Assembly: GCF_001439665.1 (NCBI RefSeq) | Contig: NZ_LMAK01000062.1 | Coordinates: 1 to 64,000 of the forward strand | Direction: 5' to 3' | Source: Formosa algae | GTDB lineage: Bacteria > Bacteroidota > Bacteroidia > Flavobacteriales > Flavobacteriaceae | DNA length: 64,000 bases | In this document: in pieces, positions 54,907-63,858 of the stretch | How positions within the stretch are numbered: position 1 is the stretch's first letter | How the letters are laid out: each line of letters opens with the position of its first letter | Made by a program: the position numbers and the translations under genes | The notes under the pieces: generated by a model | Seen by the model: the letters and a program-made list of their open reading frames with translations, nothing else | The model's database searches: none | Told to the model about the DNA's origin: nothing

Positions 54907-55224
54907 CTAATTTTTAATTTTAACTTTAATTTTTCTTGGTGGAATTTCCGAAGGCACCAAGCCCTTGTTTAACATTTTCTTTACTATTGATGATTCCATC
55001 TTCACCCGCATTAACCGGGATCGGCCATCTACAAACGCAGACCGTAATTCTTTAACCTCATCGCCTAGCCTTGCAATTTCATGTACTTTCCGATCTGCAC
55101 TATGCGAACTTGCAATCATGATAAAAGCCAGAAACGAGACAAATACAATAATTCGCCAATTTTTAAACGAATCGTCGCTAACAAGAAAAGTTCCTTTTAA
55201 TAAACTATAAGCTCCTTTTCTCAT
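54907..55224 (-). CDS. ftsL: FtsL-like cell division protein
   Basis: 105 residues: short cytoplasmic N-terminus, one membrane segment (about 25-43), then a helical, coiled-coil-like periplasmic part (VHEIARLGDEVKELRSAFVDGRSRLMRVKMES). Sequence similarity in this family is low; the single-pass coiled-coil form, its size and the position between rsmH and ftsI give the call. FtsL joins FtsQ (and FtsB where present) to activate FtsWI. It overlaps rsmH by four bases. Confidence 0.88.
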   Translation of the reverse strand: MRKGAYSLLKGTFLVSDDSFKNWRIIVFVSFLAFIMIASSHSADRKVHEIARLGDEVKELRSAFVDGRSRLMRVKMESSIVKKMLNKGLVPSEIPPRKIKVKIKN

Positions 55225-56117
55225 AACTTCTCTGCAATCCTAAGCTTAGCACTACGCGCCCTATTATTCAATTTTATTTCTGCAGCAGACGGCACTATTA
55301 ATCCGCCCACTTTTTTTAAAGGCACTTCATAATTCCCAAACACATCACGTTCCGGCTCCCCTTCAAACATTCCGTTTCTAATAAAGCGTTTCACCAATCT
55401 ATCTTCTAAAGAGTGATAACTTAATAAACTCAATCTTCCATTAGGTGCTAAAATTTCTGGAGTCTGCATTAAAAACTCTTTTAAAACTTCAATCTCCTGA
55501 TTCACCTCTATACGGATGGCCTGATAAATTTGTGCTAAAATTTTATTTTCGTGTTTAGGAGATAAAAACCTCTTCAACACTAATTTTAACTGGTTACTCG
55601 TTTTTATAATTTCATTCTCACGAGATTCGACAATCATTTTTGCCATTGCTGGAGCAGAACGCAATTCACCGTACTGAGACAACACTTGCTTAATTTGCTC
55701 TTCATCATATTCATTCACCACATGATATGCAGACAGCTGACTCGTCTGATTCATACGCATATCTAAATCTGCCTCAAAGCGTGTTGAAAACCCACGTTCT
55801 GCAACATCAAATTGATGAGACGACACCCCAAAATCTGCCAACACTCCATCTACTTGTTTTACACCGTAAAAGCGTAAAAATCGTTTTACGTATCTAAAAT
55901 TTTCATGAATTAATTGAAAACGATCATCATCTATAGCATTTTCTAAAGCATCTGGATCCTGATCGAATGCAAACAATTTTCCATTCGGACCAAGACGTTT
56001 TAACATCTCTTTACTATGTCCGCCACCACCAAAAGTTACGTCTACATATATACCGTCTTCTTTAATATTAAGACCGTCTACCGTTTCCTTTAATAATACC
56101 GGGTTATGATATTCCAT
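55221..56117 (-). CDS. rsmH: 16S rRNA (cytosine-1402-N4) methyltransferase RsmH
   Basis: 298 residues from the ATG at 56117 (MEYHNPVLLKETVDGL, the family N-terminus); a start at 56129 is possible. SAM-binding VDVTFGGGGHSKEML, then LADFGVSSHQFD and the C-terminal LSYHSLEDRLVKRF and NNRARSAKLRIAE. It methylates C1402 of 16S rRNA. It overlaps mraZ by 14 bp, the usual mraZ-rsmH head of the dcw cluster. Confidence 0.96.
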   Translation of the reverse strand: MEYHNPVLLKETVDGLNIKEDGIYVDVTFGGGGHSKEMLKRLGPNGKLFAFDQDPDALENAIDDDRFQLIHENFRYVKRFLRFYGVKQVDGVLADFGVSSHQFDVAERGFSTRFEADLDMRMNQTSQLSAYHVVNEYDEEQIKQVLSQYGELRSAPAMAKMIVESRENEIIKTSNQLKLVLKRFLSPKHENKILAQIYQAIRIEVNQEIEVLKEFLMQTPEILAPNGRLSLLSYHSLEDRLVKRFIRNGMFEGEPERDVFGNYEVPLKKVGGLIVPSAAEIKLNNRARSAKLRIAEKL

Positions 56118-56574
56118 AATCTTCATCATCTTGTCCCATAACTTCTTCAGCTAAATCTGCAAAATCATCAGCCGAACCACTTATGCTTAATTCATACTTA
56201 TCTTTATCCCAGATTTCAACAATATTTACAGCCGAAGCCACAACTATTTCTTTTGAAATCCCTCCAAAAACTGCTAAATCTTTCGGAATTAACAACCGAC
56301 CCGTTCCATCTACTTCAACCATTTTCACACCTGCAGTAAATTTTCTAATAAAATCGACGTTCTTTTTTTTGAACCTATTTAACTTATTTATCTTCTGCAT
56401 TAGCACATTCCACTCCTGCATTGGATACAATTCCAAGCACGGATTAAACACAGATCGTTTTACCACAAACCCATCTTGCAATACGGCACTCAACTGCTTT
56501 TTCAACGAAACAGGAAGCATCATTCTGCCTTTCGCGTCTACTTTACATTCGTATGTACCTATTAATGAGTTCAA
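56104..56574 (-). CDS. mraZ: Transcriptional regulator MraZ
   Basis: 156 residues with two SpoVT/AbrB-like repeats, each carrying a signature: GTYECKVDAKGRMMLPVSLKK (about 6-26) and MVEVDGTGRLLIPKDLAVFGG (about 85-105). MraZ binds tandem direct repeats upstream of its own gene and controls the dcw cluster. Such repeats are present 51-76 bp upstream of this start. An acidic tail (DDFADLAEEVMGQDDEDYG) follows the core. Confidence 0.96.
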   Translation of the reverse strand: MNSLIGTYECKVDAKGRMMLPVSLKKQLSAVLQDGFVVKRSVFNPCLELYPMQEWNVLMQKINKLNRFKKKNVDFIRKFTAGVKMVEVDGTGRLLIPKDLAVFGGISKEIVVASAVNIVEIWDKDKYELSISGSADDFADLAEEVMGQDDEDYGIS

Positions 56575-56606
56575 AACAATTTTTGGGAATTAGATTCTTC
56601 AATTGT

Positions 56607-56614
56607 CAAATATA
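56607..56614 (-). promoter_or_regulatory. Promoter -7 element of mraZ and the dcw operon
   Basis: TATATTTG on the minus strand is a perfect TAnnTTTG match, 33 bp before the mraZ start codon. No clear TTG -33 box is present; the GTGGTA array occupies the place where it would be. Confidence 0.7.
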
Positions 56615-56624
56615 TTGAAAAATA

Positions 56625-56650
56625 TACCACTTTTTACCACATTATACCAC
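56625..56650 (-). promoter_or_regulatory. Probable MraZ box (three GTGGTA repeats)
   Basis: On the minus strand GTGGTA occurs three times at exact 10-bp spacing (56645-56650, 56635-56640, 56625-56630). MraZ is known to bind direct repeats of a G-rich core at about one helical turn, so an autoregulatory operator is likely. The first repeat is preceded by AAA, as in the AAAGTG cores reported from other bacteria. The array lies 11 bp upstream of the -7 element. Confidence 0.75.
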
Positions 56651-56835
56651 TTTGTTGATAAGTTTATGATCTCAGTTTCTATATTTATAGGTTTAAATAC
56701 CTAAAAAATCGCTTAAAGCCTGACTTAAAATATATTAGAGCCTAAATTTTCGCTTTAATTTTGTTGTTAAAATTTAATCTTAAAAAGTATTTAAGCTGAG
56801 AGGCATTAAATAGGTCTTTATAAAAATGAAATACC

Positions 56836-56843
56836 TATATTTG
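56836..56843 (+). promoter_or_regulatory. Candidate promoter -7 element of the alpha/beta hydrolase-engB unit
   Basis: TATATTTG matches TAnnTTTG and lies 25 bp before the start codon at 56868. No clear -33 TTG was found at the expected distance. Confidence 0.5.
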
Positions 56844-56867
56844 TTTGTTGATGATAATGACTAATTA

Positions 56868-57632
56868 ATGACGCATCGCTTAAAAAAAGAAAAGAATTTT
56901 AGCTACATGGAAGTGGGTGAAGGACAACCCATAATTGTATTACATGGGTTAATGGGCGGATTGAGCAACTTCGACGCAGTATCTGATTATTTCAGCGCTA
57001 AAGGCTACAAAATAGTAATCCCTCTGCTACCTATATATAGTATGAGCTTACTAAAAACGAATGTAAAAAGTTTCGCAAATTACTTACACGAATTTATTGA
57101 ATATAAAGGATTTGACAATGTTATTTTACTAGGAAACTCTCTTGGTGGACACATTGGTTTATACCATACAAAACTGTTTCCTGAAAAAGTAAAAGCACTT
57201 ATTATAACTGGAAGTTCTGGGCTATATGAAAGCGCTATGGGAAGCGGATATACAAAGAGAAGTGACTACGAAGTAATTAAGAAAAAAGCACAAGATGTGT
57301 TTTACGATCCAGCTGTAGCAACTAAAGAAATTGTTGACGAAGTCTACGAAACTGTAAACGACCGCAACAAATTAATAAAGACTTTGGCTATCGCAAAAAG
57401 TGCGATTAGACATAATATGGCAAAAGATTTGCCTGTTATGAATATACCAACGTGTATAATTTGGGGTAAAAACGATATTGTTACACCTCCAGAAGTTGCT
57501 GTTGAATTTGATAACCTGTTACCCGATTCGGATTTATTTTGGATTGACAAATGTGGGCACGCAGCTATGATGGAACACCCAGATGAATTTAATAACATAC
57601 TAGATGCTTGGCTAACAGCTAGAGCGCTATAA
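56868..57632 (+). CDS. Alpha/beta-fold hydrolase
   Basis: 254 residues. Oxyanion region VLHGLMGG, nucleophile elbow GNSLGGH (Ser), acid in IIWGKNDIVTPP (Asp) and His in DKCGHAAMMEHPDEF complete the catalytic triad. No signal peptide. The fold covers esterases, lipases and C-C hydrolases, so no substrate can be assigned. It lies 12 bp before engB, and this hydrolase-engB-dcw grouping suggests a conserved neighbourhood rather than a shared pathway. Confidence 0.87.
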   Translation: MTHRLKKEKNFSYMEVGEGQPIIVLHGLMGGLSNFDAVSDYFSAKGYKIVIPLLPIYSMSLLKTNVKSFANYLHEFIEYKGFDNVILLGNSLGGHIGLYHTKLFPEKVKALIITGSSGLYESAMGSGYTKRSDYEVIKKKAQDVFYDPAVATKEIVDEVYETVNDRNKLIKTLAIAKSAIRHNMAKDLPVMNIPTCIIWGKNDIVTPPEVAVEFDNLLPDSDLFWIDKCGHAAMMEHPDEFNNILDAWLTARAL

Positions 57633-57644
57633 CAGTAAAATATT

Positions 57645-58250
57645 ATGCAAATTAAATCGGCTGAGTTTGTAGTAAGTAATTCGGATGTTTCCAAATGTCC
57701 GAAAGATAGAATCCCTGAATACGCCTTTATTGGACGTAGTAATGTGGGAAAATCGTCGCTTATTAATATGCTTACCAACCGTAAAAGTCTTGCCAAAACT
57801 TCTGGAAGGCCAGGAAAAACTCAATTAATAAATCATTTTTTAATAAATAAAACGTGGTTTCTTGTCGATTTACCTGGTTACGGATACGCTCGCGTTTCTA
57901 AAAGTGCTAAAAAAACCTTTCAGAAATTTATTACAGAATATTTTAGTAAGCGAGAGCAATTAATCTCTGCATTTGTTTTGGTAGATATTCGCCACAATCC
58001 GCAACCTGTAGATTTAGAATTTATGACATGGTTAGGAGAACACAGCATACCGTTTTCTATTATTTTCACTAAAGCCGACAAGTTAAAACCAATGGCTATA
58101 GAAAATCATATAAATTCTTACCGCGACATATTACTTGAAACTTGGGAAGAGATGCCTAACTATTTTGTAACCTCGTCCTCTAAAGAAATTGGAAAAGACG
58201 AACTCTTACAATATATAGACGACACAAACTCTAATCTTAAAATAGATTAG
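57645..58250 (+). CDS. engB: Ribosome biogenesis GTP-binding protein EngB (YihA/YsxC)
   Basis: 201 residues, a single TRAFAC GTPase domain: G1 GRSNVGKSS (30-38), G2 region with SGRPGKTQ, G3 DLPGYGYA, G4 TKADKLK and G5 SSSKEIG. It is needed for assembly of the large ribosomal subunit. Its stop codon is one base from the stop of the convergent ABC permease gene, with no terminator visible. Confidence 0.96.
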   Translation: MQIKSAEFVVSNSDVSKCPKDRIPEYAFIGRSNVGKSSLINMLTNRKSLAKTSGRPGKTQLINHFLINKTWFLVDLPGYGYARVSKSAKKTFQKFITEYFSKREQLISAFVLVDIRHNPQPVDLEFMTWLGEHSIPFSIIFTKADKLKPMAIENHINSYRDILLETWEEMPNYFVTSSSKEIGKDELLQYIDDTNSNLKID

Positions 58251-58251
58251 A

Positions 58252-59346
58252 TTAGCTTTTTACATCTAAAGCATCTCTCAAGGCATTCCCCATTAACATA
58301 AACGCCATTACTAAACTCATAATGCACAATCCTGGAATTATTGCCAAATAGGGTTTACCTAGTATGATGTAATTATAATGATCTTTAATCATGGCTCCCC
58401 AACTTGCCATAGGAGGTTGTGCCCCAATACCCAAAAAACTAAGTCCGCTTTCAATTAATATTGCCGATGCAAAATTAGCGGCACAAATAACAATTACTGG
58501 CGCCATAATATTAGGCAGTATATGTTTTGTTATAATTCTATAATCTGTATAACCTAGCGCTCTAGCCGCTGTAACATATTGCATCTCTTTAGCGCTTATA
58601 ATTTGGCCTCTAACCACACGTGCAACTTCTACCCACATGGTTAAACCAACAGCTATAAAGACTTGCCAAAACCCTTTACCCAACGCTAATGTAATAGCTA
58701 TTACTAATAATAAGGTAGGAATAGACCAAGTTACATTAATAACCCACATAATAACAGCATCTACTTTACCACCATAATATCCGGCTACGCTTCCTAACGT
58801 TAACCCAATAATTAAAGAAATAAACACGGCTACAAATCCTATAAAGAACGATATTCTTGCTCCTACTAAGACACGACTTAACACATCGCGTCCATATTTA
58901 TCGGTACCAAGATGAAAGGTTTTAGGCGCAACTAAATTGGATTCTTCTACTTTTGAAAAAGCATTTAAATCTAAGCTTTTTTCTTCTCCAACTAAACCAT
59001 CTGAAGCATACTCAGTATATAATAAGGTATAGTCTTTAATTTTGAATGCTGAAACAGGCACTTCTGTTTCTGTATTCACTGTGCCAAAAAACAGTTTATC
59101 TAACGCATTTTGAGTGTTCTGAATTTTAGAAGGTAGCGTTAGCATATCTATTGTAAAACCCGGTCTTTTAGAATGGATAGACAAATGCATTTGATTGGCA
59201 TATTGCGAATGATCTGGCGCTAAAACATAAGCAAACACAGATACTAATCCTACTATTATAATAAAACAGAAACTAAAAACGCCCCAGAAATTGTGTTTAA
59301 ATTTCTGAAGCGCTAATTGTTTTAACGATTGTGTTTTACCACCCAT
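58252..59346 (-). CDS. Oligopeptide-type ABC transporter permease (OppC/DppC-like)
   Basis: 364 residues. An N-terminal OppC_N-type membrane segment (about 18-42) is followed by a soluble region of about 95 residues, then the permease domain with five membrane segments (from about 160). FHLGTDKYGRDVLSRVLVGARIS and the EAA-like loop AARALGYTDYRIITKHILPN that contacts the ATPase are typical of dipeptide/oligopeptide importers. No partner permease, ATPase or binding protein lies next to it, so the rest of the transporter must be elsewhere. Confidence 0.88.
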   Translation of the reverse strand: MGGKTQSLKQLALQKFKHNFWGVFSFCFIIIVGLVSVFAYVLAPDHSQYANQMHLSIHSKRPGFTIDMLTLPSKIQNTQNALDKLFFGTVNTETEVPVSAFKIKDYTLLYTEYASDGLVGEEKSLDLNAFSKVEESNLVAPKTFHLGTDKYGRDVLSRVLVGARISFFIGFVAVFISLIIGLTLGSVAGYYGGKVDAVIMWVINVTWSIPTLLLVIAITLALGKGFWQVFIAVGLTMWVEVARVVRGQIISAKEMQYVTAARALGYTDYRIITKHILPNIMAPVIVICAANFASAILIESGLSFLGIGAQPPMASWGAMIKDHYNYIILGKPYLAIIPGLCIMSLVMAFMLMGNALRDALDVKS

Positions 59347-59353
59347 TCACTAC

Positions 59354-61531
59354 TTAATTTTTTGCAGATTTTGCAGTGGTTGATTTTATATCTGTTTTAG
59401 ATTGTGTTGATGCAAATTCATCTTTTAATGTATAAGCATTTTTTAAATCTTCAAGCACATTAACAGCTTCTTCTACATAAACATCTTGCGTTAAACTTTC
59501 GTGCCAACGGTCGCGTTTCTCTTTTAACGTAGAATCTTTAGCGAAAAGCGCTTCCTCATAAGGTAAAGACGAATAGGTTAAATTAGATTTATAATCAGAA
59601 ATTTTTTCAAAACGTTTTGCTTCATCTTCATTTAAATCTAACTTACTTTTATACTTAGCATAGTTTAAGTTAAATGTGTTTTCATCCATTTTCGTCTTTA
59701 TCCATTTAGCATTTTCAGCAATAAGGTTAAGTTGCTCATTATTACTCATACGCTCTTTACTTTTCTGTATGGTAGTATCATAATCAAAATAGCCATTCCA
59801 TAATGTATAATCTGCAGGTGCAATTTTATCCCATGGTAACGGATTCTCTTGATCCTTTTCCCCGATATCAATAAAGCTATAACGGTCTGGAACAACCACA
59901 TCACTTTTAACACCTTCTAACTGAGTAGAACCTCCATTTATACGGTAAAACTTTTGCGTTGTTAATTTAAGAGCTCCTAAGTCGCCATTACTATTATTAC
60001 GTACCATACGGTTTAAATCTAATACATTTTGTACTGTACCTTTACCATAAGTTTGTTCGCTACCTATAATAATACCACGTTTATAATCTTGCATAGCTGC
60101 AGCCAAAATCTCTGATGCAGAAGCCGATAATTCGTTTACTAAAATCACTAAAGGTCCGTCCCAATCTATAGACTCGTCTTTATCTCTTAAAATTTCTTTA
60201 GGTTCTCCAGTAGAACGTACCTGTACAATCGGACCATCTTTTATAAATAAACCGGCCATATCTACAACGGTTTGTAAAGACCCGCCACCATTATTTCTTA
60301 AATCTAACACAAGACCTTCCATACCTTGTTCCTTCAATCTATCAATTTCAATTTTAATATCTGAAGCGGCATTTCTGCTGTTATAATCTTCAAAATCTAC
60401 ATAGAATTTAGGAAGATTAATTACGCCGTATTTTATAGCATTTTTAGTAACAATCGAAGATTTTGCATACGTTTCTTCAAGTTCTACAATATCTCTTACA
60501 ATGGTAATTTCTTTAGTAGAACCATCTACCTTTTTAACCGTTAAGATAACCTCAGTTCCTTTAGGACCTTTAATATATTTAATGGCATCGTCTAAACGCA
60601 TACCCACAATATTAACGGCTTCTTTTTCGTCTTCTTGGCGTACTTTTAAAATAGCATCTCCAACTTCTAACTCTTTTCCTCTCCAAGCAGGACCTCCCGA
60701 AATAAGTTCCATGATTTTAACATTGTCCATTTTCTTTTGCAGTCTAGCTCCAATACCTTCTAACTTACCAGACATTTGCTGGTCGAATCTATCCTTGTCT
60801 TCAGGGGCGAAATAAAATGTATGCGGATCGAAATTTTCAACCACAGCGTTAACGTACATTGTAAACCAATCGCTACGTTCTAGATCGTCTATATAATCTG
60901 TGTAGTAATTGTCTATAGATTTTAAAGTTGACTCACGAGACTCTTTTTCCATCTCATTTTCAGACTTTAAAACATACTCAGGATCGTTTTCTTTATTAAG
61001 ACGTTCTTCTGTTTGTAAATCGTCATAATTAGAAATTGTAGAGAATTTAAGTTGTTGTCTCCAACGGTTTCTCATTTCTTTCTTAGAATTTACGTAAGAT
61101 TTATTTTCATAATCTACATTAAAATCTTCGTCTACAGTATAATCAAAAGGCTCGTCTAAAATTGCTTTATATAGCACTTTAGATTCTTCCATTCTTTGCA
61201 ACAAACGTTCATGAGTAATATTGAAAAAAGTAATATCGTACTCTTTTAATTGCTCATCAATATTGTGCTTATACTTTTCAAATTCCTTTATATCGGATTC
61301 GTAGAAGTATCGTTTAAGCGGATCTATTGCCTGTAAATAATTATTGTAAACTTCTTCAGAGAAATTATCATCCAATGTTTTGGGATCGAAATGACCACGT
61401 TCCAATACGTAAGTTATAACTTGAACTAATAATTTGTCTTTATCTGGGTCGCTAAAAGTTTTAGTAGTAAAACTGCAAGAAGCGAAGCCTAATAACAATA
61501 GTAATACTAAATATCTGTAATTCCTTTTCAT
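59354..61531 (-). CDS. prc: Carboxy-terminal processing peptidase (tail-specific protease, S41)
   Basis: 725 residues from the ATG at 61531 (MKRNYRYLVLLLLLGFASCS, lipobox FASC); a start at 61549 is also open. After an N-terminal helical domain comes a PDZ domain (about 240-330, with GIGARL and GPAWRGKELEVGDAILKV). The S41 core has LVLDLRNNGGGSLQTVVDMAG and the Ser/Lys dyad in NELSASASEILAAAMQDY and GSEQTYGKGTVQ. A C-terminal DUF3340 domain follows. Prc degrades periplasmic proteins from their C-termini and controls peptidoglycan hydrolases. Confidence 0.92.
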   Translation of the reverse strand: MKRNYRYLVLLLLLGFASCSFTTKTFSDPDKDKLLVQVITYVLERGHFDPKTLDDNFSEEVYNNYLQAIDPLKRYFYESDIKEFEKYKHNIDEQLKEYDITFFNITHERLLQRMEESKVLYKAILDEPFDYTVDEDFNVDYENKSYVNSKKEMRNRWRQQLKFSTISNYDDLQTEERLNKENDPEYVLKSENEMEKESRESTLKSIDNYYTDYIDDLERSDWFTMYVNAVVENFDPHTFYFAPEDKDRFDQQMSGKLEGIGARLQKKMDNVKIMELISGGPAWRGKELEVGDAILKVRQEDEKEAVNIVGMRLDDAIKYIKGPKGTEVILTVKKVDGSTKEITIVRDIVELEETYAKSSIVTKNAIKYGVINLPKFYVDFEDYNSRNAASDIKIEIDRLKEQGMEGLVLDLRNNGGGSLQTVVDMAGLFIKDGPIVQVRSTGEPKEILRDKDESIDWDGPLVILVNELSASASEILAAAMQDYKRGIIIGSEQTYGKGTVQNVLDLNRMVRNNSNGDLGALKLTTQKFYRINGGSTQLEGVKSDVVVPDRYSFIDIGEKDQENPLPWDKIAPADYTLWNGYFDYDTTIQKSKERMSNNEQLNLIAENAKWIKTKMDENTFNLNYAKYKSKLDLNEDEAKRFEKISDYKSNLTYSSLPYEEALFAKDSTLKEKRDRWHESLTQDVYVEEAVNVLEDLKNAYTLKDEFASTQSKTDIKSTTAKSAKN

Positions 61532-61685
61532 AAGCCTATAAAAATGCATCGTATATTTTTCACTAAAGTAGAGAAAAAACTATGCCAATAAAAATCCATG
61601 AAAGGTAATTTTTTGTTAAACTAAACAAATTCGAGGTTTCAGCAAGATTTTATGTATTTTAGCATAGCTATTTAAAACACGAAAT

Positions 61686-62462
61686 ATGTCTAAAAAGCCC
61701 CTCATTTTAGTGACTAATGACGATGGTATTACTGCCCCAGGAATTAGAACTTTAATACGAATTATGAATACTATTGGAGATGTTGTGGTGGTTGCACCCG
61801 ACAGTCCACAGAGCGGAATGGGACACGCTATTACAGTAGATTCTACCTTATATGTTGAAAAATTAACTATAGATAATGGTCCGCAAGAAGACTACAGTTG
61901 CTCGGGAACACCAGCAGATTGTGTTAAATTGGGTGTCCGTGAAATTTTAAAACGAAAACCAGATTTATGTGTATCGGGAATAAACCATGGGTCTAACTCA
62001 TCAATCAATGTTATTTATTCTGGAACTATGAGTGCTGCCATTGAAGCAGGTATAGAAGGTATTCCGGCTATTGGTTTTTCATTATTGGATTACAGTTGGA
62101 GTGCAAATTTTGAGCATACAGAATCTTTTATAAAAAATATTACATTAAAGACCTTAGAGCACGGTTTACCTTTGGGTGTGGTTTTAAATGTAAATATCCC
62201 TAATGTTCCTAAAAAAGACATAAAAGGTATTCGTGTTTGTAGACAAGCCCGTGCAAATTGGGTAGAAAAGTTTGATAAAAGACAAAGCCCAATGGGTAAA
62301 GATTATTATTGGCTTGCTGGAACATTTGAAAATTTAGACCAAGGCGAAGATACAGACGAGTGGGCCTTAGAAAATAATTATGTTTCTATAGTCCCTGTAC
62401 AATTCGATCTCACAGCATACCAAAGCATAAAACAAATTAACACTTGGAATTTGAATGATTAA
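61686..62462 (+). CDS. surE: 5'/3'-nucleotidase SurE
   Basis: 258 residues. Metal ligands in VTNDDGITAPGI (Asp12, Asp13), then VVAPDSPQSGMGHAITV, CSGTPADCVKLG and SGINHGSNSSINVIYSGTMSAAIEA. SurE removes phosphate from nucleoside monophosphates and is linked to stationary-phase survival. It overlaps the following small membrane-protein gene by eight bases. Confidence 0.96.
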   Translation: MSKKPLILVTNDDGITAPGIRTLIRIMNTIGDVVVVAPDSPQSGMGHAITVDSTLYVEKLTIDNGPQEDYSCSGTPADCVKLGVREILKRKPDLCVSGINHGSNSSINVIYSGTMSAAIEAGIEGIPAIGFSLLDYSWSANFEHTESFIKNITLKTLEHGLPLGVVLNVNIPNVPKKDIKGIRVCRQARANWVEKFDKRQSPMGKDYYWLAGTFENLDQGEDTDEWALENNYVSIVPVQFDLTAYQSIKQINTWNLND

Positions 62463-62739
62463 AAAAGAAGTTTTTATAGGATTTATAGTTGGTGTTATAG
62501 CCAATGGAATGGGCTTACTTTTAGCCGCTTTATTACTAGGTCGTGGAGATGATGTTACCACAGTAATAAAAGCAGCAGCTGCAGAAGATTTTTTAGGAAA
62601 ACTAATAAGTATTGGTGCCATTTTAAATTTAGCAGCATTTTTTATTTTTATTAAAAAGAGACAAGATTACAGAGCAAGAGGTGTAATATTAGCCACTGTT
62701 TGTATTGCCATTTTTACCTTTATTTTTAAATTTATATAA
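62455..62739 (+). CDS. Small membrane protein between surE and lpxB
   Basis: 94 residues with three hydrophobic segments (about 7-28, 47-65 and 75-93) and a short charged loop KKRQDYRARG between the last two. No domain was recognised. It overlaps surE by 8 bp and lpxB by 1 bp, so translation of the three genes is coupled. Context makes a role at the inner membrane in lipid A or envelope supply conceivable, but nothing in the sequence proves it. Confidence 0.75.
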   Translation: MIKKEVFIGFIVGVIANGMGLLLAALLLGRGDDVTTVIKAAAAEDFLGKLISIGAILNLAAFFIFIKKRQDYRARGVILATVCIAIFTFIFKFI

Positions 62740-63857
62740 TGAAATATTACATTATTGCAGGAGAAGCCTCGGGAGATTTACATGGCTCGAATCTAATTAA
62801 AGCGCTACAGGTTGTAGATACAGATGCTGAATTTAGATTTTGGGGAGGTGACCTTATGCAAAATGTAGGAGGTACTTTAGTTAGCCATTATAAAGAGCGT
62901 GCCTTTATGGGGTTTGCAGAAGTGATTTTGAATTTATCTAAAATTTTAAAAGCCATATCGTTTTGTAAAGCAGATATAGCTACATATCATCCCGATGTTA
63001 TTATTTTTATAGATAACTCTGGGTTTAATTTACGTATCGCAAAATGGGCAAAAGAGCAAAATTACCGTACCAATTATTATATATCACCACAAGTTTGGGC
63101 CTCTAGAGCAGGACGTGTTAAAAAAATAAAACACGACATAGATAATATGTACGTGATACTTCCGTTTGTAAAATCATTTTATGATACATATGATTATGAT
63201 GTCACTTTTGTGGGACATCCATTAATTGATGCCATTGCAGACAGAACTCAAGTAGACGAGCATCAATTTAGAGCCGAATATAAATTAAGCGAAAAACCAA
63301 TTATTGCTATTTTACCTGGTAGTAGAAAACAAGAAATTAATAAAATGCTAACGGTAATGCTTAGCATTATTGACGATTATCCGGACTATCAATTTGTAAT
63401 TGCAGGTGCACCTAGTCAAGAATTTGAGTATTATCAACAATTTATAAAAAATACAGACGTTCATTTTATAGCCAATAAAACTTACGATTTACTTAGTGTT
63501 TCTTATGCCGCTTTAGTAACCTCTGGTACTGCAACCTTAGAAACGGCCTTATTTAAAGTCCCACAAGTTGTCTGTTATAAAGGTAGTTGGTTATCGTACC
63601 AAATTGGTCGCCGTATTATCACTTTGAAATATATTTCATTGGTGAATTTAATTATGGATAAACCTGTAGTTAAAGAACTTATTCAAGATGAATTTACGTC
63701 TAAAAACTTAAAAAAGGAATTAGACTTGATTTTAAATCCGTACGAACGCACAAAGTTTTTTATTAATTATTACGATTTAGAAAAGAAGCTTGGAGGTAAA
63801 GGCGCAAGCAAAAAAACTGCCGAACATATTTACAATGCCCTAAAACAGAATGCCTAA
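62739..63857 (+). CDS. lpxB: Lipid-A-disaccharide synthase LpxB
   Basis: 372 residues, GT19 family. Signature YYIIAGEASGDLHGSNLIKAL at the N-terminus, then NSGFNLRIAKWAK, YYISPQVWASR, FVGHPLID, LPGSRKQEI and TSGTATLETALFKVPQVVCY. It condenses UDP-2,3-diacylglucosamine with lipid X to form the lipid A disaccharide. It is full length. Confidence 0.96.
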   Translation: MKYYIIAGEASGDLHGSNLIKALQVVDTDAEFRFWGGDLMQNVGGTLVSHYKERAFMGFAEVILNLSKILKAISFCKADIATYHPDVIIFIDNSGFNLRIAKWAKEQNYRTNYYISPQVWASRAGRVKKIKHDIDNMYVILPFVKSFYDTYDYDVTFVGHPLIDAIADRTQVDEHQFRAEYKLSEKPIIAILPGSRKQEINKMLTVMLSIIDDYPDYQFVIAGAPSQEFEYYQQFIKNTDVHFIANKTYDLLSVSYAALVTSGTATLETALFKVPQVVCYKGSWLSYQIGRRIITLKYISLVNLIMDKPVVKELIQDEFTSKNLKKELDLILNPYERTKFFINYYDLEKKLGGKGASKKTAEHIYNALKQNA

Positions 63858-63858
63858 T

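Noticed and set aside
57344-57824. Two minus-strand open frames across the hydrolase/engB junction
   Set aside because: Antisense shadows of two well-supported genes, with no recognisable domain.
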